Below are positions 19,290 through 27,271 of a stretch of DNA of 64,000 bases, piece after piece. Source of the DNA: Streptomyces sp. CB02980 (GTDB taxonomy: Bacteria > Actinomycetota > Actinomycetes > Streptomycetales > Streptomycetaceae); the NCBI RefSeq assembly GCF_014451325.2, contig NZ_JACSCH020000003.1, positions 639,567 to 703,566 on the forward strand, given 5' to 3'. Every line of letters begins with the position of its first letter. Position 1 is the stretch's first letter. The notes below the pieces were generated by a model. It did not search any database. It was not told the DNA's origin and saw only the letters and a program-made list of their open reading frames with translations. The translations under genes and the position numbers were made by a program.

Positions 19290-19325
19290 GTGACTGATCG
19301 TCACAGTGGCGTGACTGTCCGTTAT
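19290..19325. promoter_or_regulatory. Two tandem BldD-box-like sites upstream of bldC
   Basis: GTGACTGATCGTCAC (19290-19304) and GTGACTGTCCGTTAT (19311-19325) match the outer positions of the BldD consensus nTnACnCwGnGTnAn but differ at the central C and G. Their starts are 21 bp apart, two helical turns. The first is also the core of a 19-bp inverted repeat (19288-19306). bldC is, as I recall, a BldD target in S. coelicolor. Confidence 0.45.
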
Positions 19326-19507
19326 GGCATGGTCCATCGACTTCCGCCGCTGATGAACACCTGCGAGGGCAATTCCATCGGTTTGGCCGACGTGGCTGGA
19401 CGGATGGTGTAGTTGTAGTGCCGAGGACAAGCCGTTCGTCCTATAACCGACTCGGCCCGCTTCTGCCATTTCGGGCAACGCGGGTCAAGGTGCAGAATTT
19501 AGAGGAA

Positions 19508-19529
19508 AGAACCGAGATGGTTCGGTTCT
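19508..19529 (+). promoter_or_regulatory. bldC leader hairpin next to the ribosome-binding site
   Basis: AGAACCGA pairs with TCGGTTCT over 8 bp with a 6-nt loop. It ends 3 nt before the GAGGAGG ribosome-binding site, where it could affect translation or mRNA stability. Confidence 0.45.
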
Positions 19530-19545
19530 CCCGAGGAGGCCGCTC

Positions 19546-19752
19546 ATGACCGCTCGCACCCCTGATGCCGAGCCGCTGCTGACCCCTGCCGAGGTTGCCA
19601 CGATGTTCCGTGTGGACCCGAAGACGGTGACCCGTTGGGCGAAGGCCGGGAAGCTCACGTCCATCCGCACCCTGGGTGGGCATCGCCGGTACCGCGAAGC
19701 TGAGGTTCGCGCTCTGCTGGCGGGTATTCCGCAGCAGCGCAGCGAGGCCTGA
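19546..19752 (+). CDS. bldC: Developmental regulator BldC (MerR-like DNA-binding protein)
   Basis: BldC is a 68-residue DNA-binding protein that keeps Streptomyces in vegetative growth and controls entry into sporulation. It is a lone MerR-type winged helix without an effector domain: LLTPAEVATMFRVDPKTVTRWAKAGKLTSIRTLGGHRRYREAEVRALLAG. The length and sequence match known BldC proteins almost exactly. The ATG at 19546 has an excellent ribosome-binding site. It is followed by a terminator at 19877-19915, so it is a single-gene transcript. Confidence 0.98.
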   Translation: MTARTPDAEPLLTPAEVATMFRVDPKTVTRWAKAGKLTSIRTLGGHRRYREAEVRALLAGIPQQRSEA

Positions 19753-19876
19753 GGTCGCGCAAACACCCCGTAGTACCTGCAGTACCCCGTAACACCGGGC
19801 CTGTCCGGATCCCCCAATCCGGTCGCCCACACCTAGCTCTGCCGACGGATTCCTGCCCCAACAGGCCTTCGTCAAC

Positions 19877-19917
19877 GATCGCGCTGGACTCCGCCGGGTC
19901 TGGCGCGATCTTCTTTT
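19877..19917 (+). terminator. Terminator downstream of bldC
   Basis: GATCGCGC (19877-19884) pairs with GCGCGATC (19903-19910), followed by TTCTTTT. This is one of the few hairpins here with a clear U-tract. Confidence 0.8.
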
Positions 19918-20092
19918 GTGTCCGGCGCCACTCTTCGGAGGGCGGTGCAATTGCACATATTAAATCGGGCCGGTGTAGGGAGGGTGTAAGTGAAGCGGTT
20001 TCTGAAACTGCTTCAGTGACTCCCGTCACACTGGCGAACTCTTGCCAAAGAACAGCCTCCCACTTCGCGGAACGGCCTCAACCCGCCGTTGG
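19918..20092. other. Intergenic stretch with inverted repeats
   Basis: No gene is seen. It contains TGCAATTGCA near 19950 and an 11-bp inverted repeat with one mismatch at 19992-20014 (GAAGCGGTTTC/GAAACTGCTTC). Either could be a terminator for the minus-strand gene at 20093 or an operator. Confidence 0.3.
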
Positions 20093-20356
20093 TCATGGGT
20101 CGGTGGGACTTTCGTCCCCACTGCCGTCCGCCGGCCGCTCGGGCCCGGCCCCCGTACCTTCCGGCCCTTCGGGTCCTCCCCCGGGCCCCTCCGGTCCTTC
20201 CCCGGGCCCCTCGGGGTCCGGAAGGTCCATGGAGAGCCGCAGGAGGCGATGGCACACCACGCAGTGGCGGGTGAGATGTCCGTACCGGGACGCGGCCGCC
20301 AGATGGGCGCGCAGCAGTGCTCTCGTCTCGTGCCGTGCTGCGGACGCCGCTGCCAT
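20093..20356 (-). CDS. Small DUF6274-like protein
   Basis: This 87-residue protein starts MAAASAARHETRALLRAHLAAA and has the conserved core RHLTRHCVVCHRLLRL-type sequence (here YGHLTRHCVVCHRLLRLSMD). A CxxC within a helix could bind metal. The second half is a Gly/Pro/Glu-rich repeat (PEGPGEGPEGPGGGPEGPEG) and looks disordered. The ATG at 20356 is preceded by a near-perfect GGAGGTGG. I recognise the core from small Streptomyces proteins named DUF6274; function is unknown. Confidence 0.8.
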   Translation of the reverse strand: MAAASAARHETRALLRAHLAAASRYGHLTRHCVVCHRLLRLSMDLPDPEGPGEGPEGPGGGPEGPEGTGAGPERPADGSGDESPTDP

Positions 20357-20445
20357 GCGCGACCACCTCCGGTGTGGGCCCCCGAATCCCTGATGTACGG
20401 GGTACCGGCGGGCCTGTGGCCCCGTCAAGACACGGGAACACAAAG

Positions 20446-20475
20446 AAAGGCCCGCATCTCATGATGCGGGCCTTT
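20446..20475 (-). terminator. Terminator downstream of tRNA-Asp
   Basis: A 13-bp stem AAAGGCCCGCATC/GATGCGGGCCTTT (20446-20458 with 20463-20475) lies immediately 3' of the minus-strand tRNA-Asp. Confidence 0.75.
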
Positions 20476-20483
20476 CCTGAAAG

Positions 20484-20557
20484 CGAACCTGACGGGACTT
20501 GAACCCGCGACCTCCACCTTGACAGGGTGGCGAGCTAACCAACTGCTCCACAGGTCC
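20484..20557 (-). tRNA. tRNA-Asp(GTC)
   Basis: A 74-nt cloverleaf on the minus strand has acceptor GGACCTG/CAGGTTC with a G-U pair, anticodon loop CTGTCAA (anticodon GTC) and T-arm GCGGGTTCAAGTCCCGT. It shares most of its sequence with the copy at 26981-27054. Confidence 0.96.
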
Positions 20558-20640
20558 TTGCTCGCAGCCCCTCGTAAGTGGCTGCGAGGAACACTGTACA
20601 GCAGGTCAGCGGTCCGGTCGAACTCACCGACGGGCGCCCG

Positions 20641-23600
20641 CTACGGGGCCGCCGCGTCGATCGCCTTCACGATCCGCTTGTCCGAGATCGGGTACGCCGT
20701 GCCCAGCGCGTGCGCGAAGTAGCTCACCCGCAGTTCCTCGATCATCCAGCGGATGTCGGTGACCTCGGACGGCACCGGGCGGCCCTTGGGGAGCTGTTCG
20801 AGCAGCCAGGCGTACTCGTCCTGCATCTCCTGGACCTTCTCCATCCGGGTGGTGTCCCGCTGGACCCCGGTCGGCATCTGCTGGAGCCGCCGGTCCACCG
20901 CCACCAGATAGCGCATCAGGTCCGGGAGCCGCTTCAGGCCCGTACGGGTGACGAAGCCCGTCGGCATCAGCCAGGCCAGCTGGTCGCGCACGTCGGTCAG
21001 GTTGTTGATCAGCGCCAGGCTGTTCGTCGACTTCAGCCGGCGCTCGCACGCCTGCCAGGCCGCCAGGATCTGCTGGACCTGGCCCACCGTCCGTACGGTC
21101 GTGTCCACCAGGTCCGCGCGGACCTTGTCGTACAGCTTCCGGAACGACTCCTCGTCCCACGCCGGGCCGCCGTGGTCCGCGATCAGCTTGTCGGCGGCCG
21201 CGGTGGCACAGTCGTCGAAGAGGGCCTGGATCGAGCCGTGCGGGTTCGAGGACAGGGCCAGCTTCTGCTGGTTGGTCAGTTTGTCCGAGGCGAACTTCGC
21301 CGGGTTCACCGGGATGTTCAGCATGATCAGCTTCCGGGTGCCCCGCCACATCGCCCGCTCCTGCTCGGCCTCCGTGTCGAAGAGCCGTACGGCGACGGTC
21401 GCGCCCTCGTCCACGAGCGCCGGGTACGCCTTGACCGGATGGCCGCCCCGCTTGGTCTCGAAGACCTTCGTGAGCGTGCCGATCGTCCAGTCCGTGAGCC
21501 CCGCGCGCTCCAGGGAGGGCCCGGAGCCGTCCGGGCCGCCCGTGGCCGCCGCGGCGGCCTGGGAGAGCGCCTTACGGGCCTTGGGGCGCAGCTGGAGCCG
21601 CAGCGTCTCCAGGTCCTTGTCCTCGGCGAGCTTCCTGCGCCGCTCGTCGACGATCCGGAACGTCACCTTGAGGTGCTCGGGCACCTTCGCCCAGTCGAAG
21701 TCCTCGGCGGTGACCGGCACGCCGACCATCCGCTGGAGCTCGCGGGCGAGGGCCCCCGCCAGCGGCTCCTGCACGGGCACGACCGCGTCGAGGAAGCGGG
21801 ACGCGAAGTTCGGCGCGGGCACGTAGTGGCGGCGGATCGGCTTCGGCAGGGAGCGGATCAGCTCGGTGACGACCTCGGCGCGCAGACCGGGGATCTGCCA
21901 CTCGAAGCCGTCGTCCGTCACCTGGTTCAGGACCTGGAGCGGGACGTGGACGGTCACACCGTCGGCGTCCGCGCCGGGCTCGAACTGGTACGTCACCCGG
22001 AACTTCAGCGGACCCTGCCGCCAGGAGTCCGGGTAGTCGTCCTTGGTGACCCCGGCGGCCTTCTCGTTGATGAGCATCTCGCGCTCGAAGTCCAGGAACT
22101 CCGACGCAGCGCCTCCTTCGTGGAGCTTGTGCTTCCACCAGGAGTCGAAGTGGGCCCCGGACACGACGTGTTCGGGGACGCGCTTGTCGTAGAAGTCGAA
22201 GAGCGTCTCGTCGTCGACCAGGATGTCCCGGCGCCGCGCGCGGTGCTCCAGCTCCTCGACCTCGGTGAGGAGCTTGCGGTTGTCCGCGAAGAACTTGTGG
22301 TGGGTGCGCCAGTCGCCCTCGACGAGCGCGTTCCTGATGAACAGGTCGCGGGAGATCTCGGGGTCGATCCGGCCGTAGTTGACCTTGCGGTCGGCGATGA
22401 TCGGGACGCCGTACAGCGTCACCTTCTCGAAGGCCATCACGGCCGCCTGGTCCTTCTCCCAGTGCGGCTCGCTGTACGTCTTCTTCACCAGGTGCTGGGC
22501 GAGCGGCTCGATCCACTCGGGCTCCACGCGCGCGTTGACCCGGGCCCAGAGGCGCGAGGTCTCCACCAGCTCGGCGGACATGACGAAGCGCGGGGGCTTC
22601 TTGAAGAGCGCGGAACCGGGGAAGATCGCGAACTTGGCGCTGCGGGCACCCAGGTAGTCGTTCTTCGCGCCGTCCTTGACGTCCTTCATGCCGATGTGGC
22701 TGAGGAGGCCCGCGAGGAGCGAGATGTGGACGGACTGCTCCGGCGCGTCCTCCTCGTTCACATGGATGCCCAGCTGCTTCGCGACCGTCCGCAGCTGCGC
22801 GTAGATGTCCTGCCACTCGCGGATGCGCAGGAAGTTCAGGTACTCCTGCTTGCACATCCGGCGGAAGGAGCTGGAGCCGCGCTCCTTCTGCTGCTCACGG
22901 ACGTACCGCCACAGGTTCAGGAAGGCGAGGAAGTCGCTCGTCTCGTCCTTGAACCGGGCGTGCTGCTGGTCGGCCTGCGCCTGCTTCTCCGCCGGCCGCT
23001 CGCGCGGGTCCTGGATGGAGAGGGCGGCCGCGATCACCATGACCTCGCGGACACAGCCGTTCTTGTCGGCCTCCAGGACCATCCTGGCGAGCCGCGGGTC
23101 GACGGGCAGCTGGGAGAGCTTCCGGCCCTGCTGCGTCAGCCGCTTCTTCGGATCCTTCTCGTCCGGGTCGATCGCGCCGAGCTCCTGGAGGAGCTGCACG
23201 CCGTCCCGGATGTTCCGGTGGTCCGGCGGGTCGATGAAGGGGAACTTCTCGATCTCGCCGAGGCCGGCGGCGGTCATCTGGAGGATGACGGAGGCGAGGT
23301 TCGTACGGAGGATCTCGGCGTCCGTGAACTCCGGCCGCGAGAGGAAGTCGTCCTCCGAGTACAGCCGGATGCAGATGCCGTCGGACGTACGGCCGCAGCG
23401 GCCCTTGCGCTGGTTGGCGCTGGCCTGGCTGACCGGCTCGATCGGCAGCCGCTGCACCTTGGTCCGGTGCGAGTAGCGGGAGATGCGGGCGGTGCCCGGA
23501 TCGACGACGTACTTGATGCCGGGGACGGTCAGGGACGTCTCGGCGACGTTCGTCGCGAGGACGATCCGGCGGCCGGAGTGCGCCTGGAAGACCCGGTGCT

Positions 23601-24588
23601 GCTCGGCGTGCGAGAGGCGGGCGTAGAGGGGGAGGACCTCGGTGCTGCGCAGGTTCCGCTTGAGGAGCGCGTCCGCGGTGTCACGGATCTCGCGCTCACC
23701 CGAGAGGAAGACCAGGACGTCGCCGGGACCCTCGGACTGGAGCTCGTCGACGGCCTCACAGATCGCGGTGATCGGGTCCCGGTCGGACTCCTCGGAGTCC
23801 TCCTCCAGGAGGGGCCGGTAGCGGACCTCCACCGGGTACGTACGGCCGGAGACCTCGACGATCGGGGCCTCGCCGAAGTGGCGGGAGAAGCGCTCCGGAT
23901 CGATGGTCGCCGAGGTGATCACGACCTTGAGGTCGGGGCGCTTCGGGAGCAGCTGGGCCAGATAGCCGAGCAGGAAGTCGATGTTGAGGGACCGCTCGTG
24001 GGCCTCGTCGATGATGATCGTGTCGTAGGCGCGCAGCTCGCGGTCCGTCTGGATCTCGGCGAGCAGGATGCCGTCCGTCATCAGCTTCACGAACGTCGCG
24101 TCGGGGTTCACCTGGTCGGTGAAGCGGACCTTCCAGCCGACGGCCTCGCCGAGCGGGGTCCTCAGCTCCTCGGCGACCCGCTCGGCGACCGTGCGGGCGG
24201 CGATCCGACGGGGCTGGGTGTGCCCGATCATGCCCCGGACGCCCCGGCCGAGCTCCAGGCAGATCTTCGGGATCTGGGTGGTCTTTCCCGAACCCGTCTC
24301 ACCGGCGACGATCACGACCTGGTGGTCGCGTATCGCCTCCAGGATCTCGTCCTTCTTCTGCGAGACGGGCAGCTGCTCGGGATACGTGACCGCGGGCACG
24401 CGGGAGGCGCGCCCGTCGACGCGTTCCTTGGCCTTGGCCGCCTCGGCGGCGATCTCGTCCAGGACGGCCTCACGGGCCTCGGGCTTGCGGATGCGGCGGG
24501 CGCCTTCGAGACGACGGCCGAGCCGGTGCGAGTCCCGCAGCGAGACCTCGGCCAGGACGGACTGGAGGGCGGCGAAGGAAGTAGACAT
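20641..24588 (-). CDS. hrpA: ATP-dependent RNA helicase HrpA (DEAH family)
   Basis: This 1315-residue DEAH-box helicase is related to E. coli HrpA, which remodels RNA and rescues stalled or collided ribosomes. The Walker A motif GETGSGKT is at residues 96-103. DEAH occurs near residue 190 (IIIDEAHERSLNIDFLLGYL), SAT is in VVITSATIDPERFSRHFG, and the motif VI region is NQRKGRCGRTSDG. The long C-terminal half contains the OB-fold/DUF3418 region typical of HrpA (SWRQGPLKFRVTYQFEPGADADGVTVHVPL). It starts at ATG 24588 (MSTSFAALQSVLAEV). The opposite strand is open for long distances over this gene, which is a codon-bias artefact. Confidence 0.97.
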   Translation of the reverse strand: MSTSFAALQSVLAEVSLRDSHRLGRRLEGARRIRKPEAREAVLDEIAAEAAKAKERVDGRASRVPAVTYPEQLPVSQKKDEILEAIRDHQVVIVAGETGSGKTTQIPKICLELGRGVRGMIGHTQPRRIAARTVAERVAEELRTPLGEAVGWKVRFTDQVNPDATFVKLMTDGILLAEIQTDRELRAYDTIIIDEAHERSLNIDFLLGYLAQLLPKRPDLKVVITSATIDPERFSRHFGEAPIVEVSGRTYPVEVRYRPLLEEDSEESDRDPITAICEAVDELQSEGPGDVLVFLSGEREIRDTADALLKRNLRSTEVLPLYARLSHAEQHRVFQAHSGRRIVLATNVAETSLTVPGIKYVVDPGTARISRYSHRTKVQRLPIEPVSQASANQRKGRCGRTSDGICIRLYSEDDFLSRPEFTDAEILRTNLASVILQMTAAGLGEIEKFPFIDPPDHRNIRDGVQLLQELGAIDPDEKDPKKRLTQQGRKLSQLPVDPRLARMVLEADKNGCVREVMVIAAALSIQDPRERPAEKQAQADQQHARFKDETSDFLAFLNLWRYVREQQKERGSSSFRRMCKQEYLNFLRIREWQDIYAQLRTVAKQLGIHVNEEDAPEQSVHISLLAGLLSHIGMKDVKDGAKNDYLGARSAKFAIFPGSALFKKPPRFVMSAELVETSRLWARVNARVEPEWIEPLAQHLVKKTYSEPHWEKDQAAVMAFEKVTLYGVPIIADRKVNYGRIDPEISRDLFIRNALVEGDWRTHHKFFADNRKLLTEVEELEHRARRRDILVDDETLFDFYDKRVPEHVVSGAHFDSWWKHKLHEGGAASEFLDFEREMLINEKAAGVTKDDYPDSWRQGPLKFRVTYQFEPGADADGVTVHVPLQVLNQVTDDGFEWQIPGLRAEVVTELIRSLPKPIRRHYVPAPNFASRFLDAVVPVQEPLAGALARELQRMVGVPVTAEDFDWAKVPEHLKVTFRIVDERRRKLAEDKDLETLRLQLRPKARKALSQAAAAATGGPDGSGPSLERAGLTDWTIGTLTKVFETKRGGHPVKAYPALVDEGATVAVRLFDTEAEQERAMWRGTRKLIMLNIPVNPAKFASDKLTNQQKLALSSNPHGSIQALFDDCATAAADKLIADHGGPAWDEESFRKLYDKVRADLVDTTVRTVGQVQQILAAWQACERRLKSTNSLALINNLTDVRDQLAWLMPTGFVTRTGLKRLPDLMRYLVAVDRRLQQMPTGVQRDTTRMEKVQEMQDEYAWLLEQLPKGRPVPSEVTDIRWMIEELRVSYFAHALGTAYPISDKRIVKAIDAAAP

Positions 24589-24751
24589 ACGGGATCCAGG
24601 ATCGCACCTGCGGCCGAGAAGCGGCGAACCGATTTACGAGCGGCGTACCGGGGAACCCACGAGCGGCTACCCGGCGGTGGGTGGCGTCCGGGTGCGGGGT
24701 GGTGGGGTGCGTACTATTTCGGGCACGTCGACCGGACCGGAGAGGTTTCGT

Positions 24752-25102
24752 ATGTTCCGCACCACCCGCGTGCCGGCGGCGTTCGCCGCGCTCGTGGCGC
24801 TGGTCCTCGGACTCCTGGTGTGCGGTGCGACGACGGCCACGCCCGCGGGGACGGCCCCGGTCGTCCTGGGCGCCGCCGTACCCGGCTGCGACCCGGGCCA
24901 CCCCGTCGACGAGGGGGCCGCCGGTCCCGTCGTACCACCGCGGGCGCACGCCTTCGCGGAGCTGCTGCCGGCCCTGGCCGCCGACCGGACCCCGTGCGGC
25001 GCCCGGGAACAGGATGCGGCCGGCCGGGGCGTGTCGGCGGGACGGGAGCCACCCGCGCGCGTACCCCTGTCTCCCGTGGAGCTTTCGGTCCTGAGGGTCT
25101 AG
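24752..25102 (+). CDS. Small secreted or membrane-anchored protein of unknown function
   Basis: This 116-residue protein has a signal-like N-terminus MFRTTRVPAAFAALVALVLGLLVCGATTATPAG. The short mature region is Ala/Pro-rich with two cysteines (PGCDPGHPVDEG and DRTPCGARE). GGAGAGG precedes the ATG, and a TACTAT -10 box lies about 35 nt upstream. It sits 56 nt before a DsbA-like thioredoxin and CcdA pair on the same strand, so a redox-linked role for its cysteines is possible but unproven. It matches no named family that I know. Confidence 0.75.
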   Translation: MFRTTRVPAAFAALVALVLGLLVCGATTATPAGTAPVVLGAAVPGCDPGHPVDEGAAGPVVPPRAHAFAELLPALAADRTPCGAREQDAAGRGVSAGREPPARVPLSPVELSVLRV

Positions 25103-25158
25103 ACGGACGGCCGTCCTCCGCCGTCCTCTTCCTCTTCTCTCCGCAGGAGCGCTTCCGC

Positions 25159-25950
25159 ATGTCCAGGTCCAAGCCGATCGTCCTCGTCTCCGGGGTGGCC
25201 GTCGCCGCCGTCCTGCTCGGCGTCGTCTCGTACACCGCCACCCGGCCCGCGTCCCCCGGCGCCGCCGGCTCCTCCTCCGTCGCCGAGGTCTCCGCCGACC
25301 CCTCGGCCGGTGTCTACGCCGAGCTGGAGGCGTACGCCCGCCGTGACGCCTCCGACAAGCTCGCCCTCGGCCGCGCCGACGCGCCCGTCGTGCTCATCGA
25401 GTACGCCGACTTCAAGTGCGGCTACTGCGGGAAGTTCGCCCGGGACACCGAGCCGGTCCTGGTCGAGAAGTACGTCGACAACGGCACCCTGCGCATCGAA
25501 TGGCGGAACTTCCCGATCTTCGGCGAGGAGTCGGAGGCGGTCGCCCGCGCGTCCTGGGCCGCCGGGCAGCAGGGCCGGTTCTGGGAGTTCCACAAGGCCG
25601 CCTACGCGGAGGGCGCCAAGGAGAAGGGCTTCGGCAAGGACCGGCTCGCGGCCCTGGCGAAGGAGGCGGGCGTCCCCGACGCGGCCCGGTTCGCCAAGGA
25701 CAGCGAGGGGGCGGCGGCCCGCGCGGCCGTGAGCGCGGACCAGGAGCAGGGCTACTCCCTCGGCGCCACCTCCACCCCGTCCTTCCTGATCAACGGCCGG
25801 CCGATCGCCGGCGCGCAGCCGCTGGAGACGTTCACGGAGACGATCGAGGCGGCGGCCAGGGCGGCCAAGGCCGCCGGGGCGGCCAAGGCGCCGAAGACGG
25901 CCGAGCCGACCGACGGCGCCACGAAGCCGGGCTCGGACTCCGCGCGGTGA
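25159..25950 (+). CDS. Membrane-anchored DsbA-family thioredoxin-like protein
   Basis: This 263-residue exported oxidoreductase has an N-terminal anchor (KPIVLVSGVAVAAVLLGVVSYTA). A DsbA-type fold follows: APVVLIEYADFKCGYCGKFARDTEPVLVEKYV with the active-site C87-C90, an alpha-helical insertion, and the cis-proline loop GATSTPSFLINGRPIAGAQP. It should act outside the membrane, oxidising or reducing disulphides. The C-terminus is an Ala/Lys-rich tail. Its stop overlaps the GTG of the CcdA gene by 4 nt, so the two are made together; CcdA would pass electrons to it. Confidence 0.93.
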   Translation: MSRSKPIVLVSGVAVAAVLLGVVSYTATRPASPGAAGSSSVAEVSADPSAGVYAELEAYARRDASDKLALGRADAPVVLIEYADFKCGYCGKFARDTEPVLVEKYVDNGTLRIEWRNFPIFGEESEAVARASWAAGQQGRFWEFHKAAYAEGAKEKGFGKDRLAALAKEAGVPDAARFAKDSEGAAARAAVSADQEQGYSLGATSTPSFLINGRPIAGAQPLETFTETIEAAARAAKAAGAAKAPKTAEPTDGATKPGSDSAR

Positions 25951-26789
25951 CCTCCGGCATCGGCTATTTCGCCGCCTTCCTCGGCGGACTGCTCGCCCTG
26001 CTCAGCCCGTGCAGCGCCCTGCTCCTGCCGGCCTTCTTCGCGTATTCGATCGACACGCGCGCGAAGCTGGTGGCCAGGACCGGCATCCTCTACGCGGGTC
26101 TGGCGACCACCCTCGTCCCGCTCGGCGCGGCCGGCTCCTTCGCGGGCCGCCTCTTCTACGGCCACCGGGACCTGCTCGTCACCGTCGGCGGCTGGCTGAT
26201 CATCGGCCTCGGCGTCCTGCAGATCCTCGGCCTGGGCTTCGCCTCCCGGCGGATCGCCGAGGCGAGCGGCCGGATCCGGCCCACGTCGGCGCTCTCCGTC
26301 TACGCCCTCGGCCTGGTCTACGGCCTCGCGGGCTTCTGCGCGGGCCCGATCCTCGGCAGCGTCCTGACGGTCGCGGCGCTGAGCGGCAGCCCGGCGTACG
26401 GGGGACTGCTCCTCGCCGTGTACGCGCTCGGCATGGCCGTTCCGCTGTTCGTGCTCGCGCTGCTCTGGGAGCGGTACGACCTGGGCCGGCGGTCCTGGCT
26501 GCGCGGCCGGCCGCTCCGGGTGGGCCCCCTCACGCTCCACTCGACGTCGCTGCTCTCGGGCCTGTTCTTCGTGGCCCTCGGGAGTCTCTTCCTGGTCTTC
26601 GACGGGACGACCGCGCTGCCGGGCCTGCTGTCGGTGGACGACTCGTTCGCGGTGGAGCAGCGGGTGGCCTCGCTCGGCCGGGCGGTCCCGGACTGGGCGC
26701 TGCTCGTCGCGGTGGTGGCCGTGGTGGCGCTGGTGCTCGCGCTGCGGGCGAGGCGGGGGAGCCGTTCGGGGGAACGCGAGGAGGTCTGA
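25947..26789 (+). CDS. CcdA/DsbD-like transmembrane electron carrier
   Basis: This 280-residue protein has six or more membrane segments of the cytochrome c biogenesis CcdA family. It moves electrons from cytoplasmic thioredoxin to exported thioredoxin-like proteins. The two redox cysteines are in LLSPCSALLLPAFFAYS near the start and in GLAGFCAGPILGSVLT in the middle. Start GTG 25947 overlaps the dsbA-like stop (GTGA). The C-terminal part adds an extra hydrophobic segment (LLVAVVAVVALVLAL). It is followed by a strong terminator at 26848. Confidence 0.93.
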   Translation: MTSGIGYFAAFLGGLLALLSPCSALLLPAFFAYSIDTRAKLVARTGILYAGLATTLVPLGAAGSFAGRLFYGHRDLLVTVGGWLIIGLGVLQILGLGFASRRIAEASGRIRPTSALSVYALGLVYGLAGFCAGPILGSVLTVAALSGSPAYGGLLLAVYALGMAVPLFVLALLWERYDLGRRSWLRGRPLRVGPLTLHSTSLLSGLFFVALGSLFLVFDGTTALPGLLSVDDSFAVEQRVASLGRAVPDWALLVAVVAVVALVLALRARRGSRSGEREEV

Positions 26790-26847
26790 CGGTACGGGGA
26801 GGGGGCGGCGGTCTCCTCCCCGTACGCATCTCCGCGTGCACACACGA

Positions 26848-26879
26848 AGAAGGCCCCGTTCTTTCGAACGGGGCCTTCT
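26848..26879. terminator. Terminator between ccdA-like gene and tRNA cluster
   Basis: A 14-bp perfect stem (26848-26861 with 26866-26879) has a TTTC loop. It serves the plus-strand redox operon and the converging tRNA-Phe transcript. Confidence 0.8.
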
Positions 26880-26884
26880 GTTTG

Positions 26885-26958
26885 TGGCTGGGGCCGGGGT
26901 CGAACCGGCGACCTATCGCTTTTCAGGCGATCGCTCGTACCAACTGAGCTACCCAGCC
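26885..26958 (-). tRNA. tRNA-Phe(GAA)
   Basis: A 74-nt cloverleaf on the minus strand has acceptor GGCTGGG/CCCAGCC, anticodon loop CTGAAAA (anticodon GAA) and discriminator A. It is the last gene of a minus-strand Glu-Asp-Phe tRNA cluster. Confidence 0.96.
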
Positions 26959-26980
26959 ACGAAGCCGTTTCCGGCTTCAG

Positions 26981-27054
26981 CGACTCTGACGGGACTTGAA
27001 CCCGCGACCTCCACCTTGACAGGGTGGCGAGCTAACCAACTGCTCCACAGAGCC
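26981..27054 (-). tRNA. tRNA-Asp(GTC), second copy
   Basis: A 74-nt cloverleaf on the minus strand has anticodon GTC and acceptor GGCTCTG/CAGAGTC. The body is the same as the copy at 20484 but the acceptor stem differs. Confidence 0.96.
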
Positions 27055-27094
27055 AAGCTTGTGTGCGATCACTAGTCTCGCACACGGTAATGCG

Positions 27095-27167
27095 TGCCCC
27101 CAACGGGATTCGAACCCGTGCTACCGCCTTGAAAGGGCGGCGTCCTGGGCCACTAGACGATGAGGGC
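27095..27167 (-). tRNA. tRNA-Glu(TTC)
   Basis: A 73-nt cloverleaf on the minus strand has acceptor GCCCTCA/TGGGGGC, anticodon loop CTTTCAA (anticodon TTC) and T-arm CACGGGTTCGAATCCCG. It is the first gene of the cluster. Confidence 0.96.
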
Positions 27168-27271
27168 TAGAGGCTCACCTGGGCGCTTCGCAGCGCGTCG
27201 GGGACGTGAGAAGCATATGGGATGCCGGGCGCTATCGCCAAAACGGTTTCCGGCGGGGGGACAATGGGCGC

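Larger units (their letters stand above)
18964..19545 (+). promoter_or_regulatory. Long bldC upstream regulatory region
   Basis: This stretch of 582 bp without a gene precedes bldC. It contains two 15-bp BldD-like boxes (19290-19304 and 19311-19325) and several candidate -10 elements (CTATAAC near 19441 and TTTAGA near 19499). A leader hairpin lies at 19508-19529, and the ribosome-binding site GAGGAGG lies at 19533-19539. No small gene is convincing. Confidence 0.6.

Noticed and set aside
19288..19306. Crp-type binding site
   Set aside because: TGTGA and TCACA are separated by 7 instead of 6 bp, so a Crp site is a poor fit; the BldD reading is better.
20578..25950. A 1790-codon open frame on the plus strand across the hrpA region
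   Set aside because: It is antisense to hrpA, whose helicase motifs are clear. Long antisense frames are expected in very GC-rich DNA. Only its last part, from 25159, is real (the DsbA-like gene).
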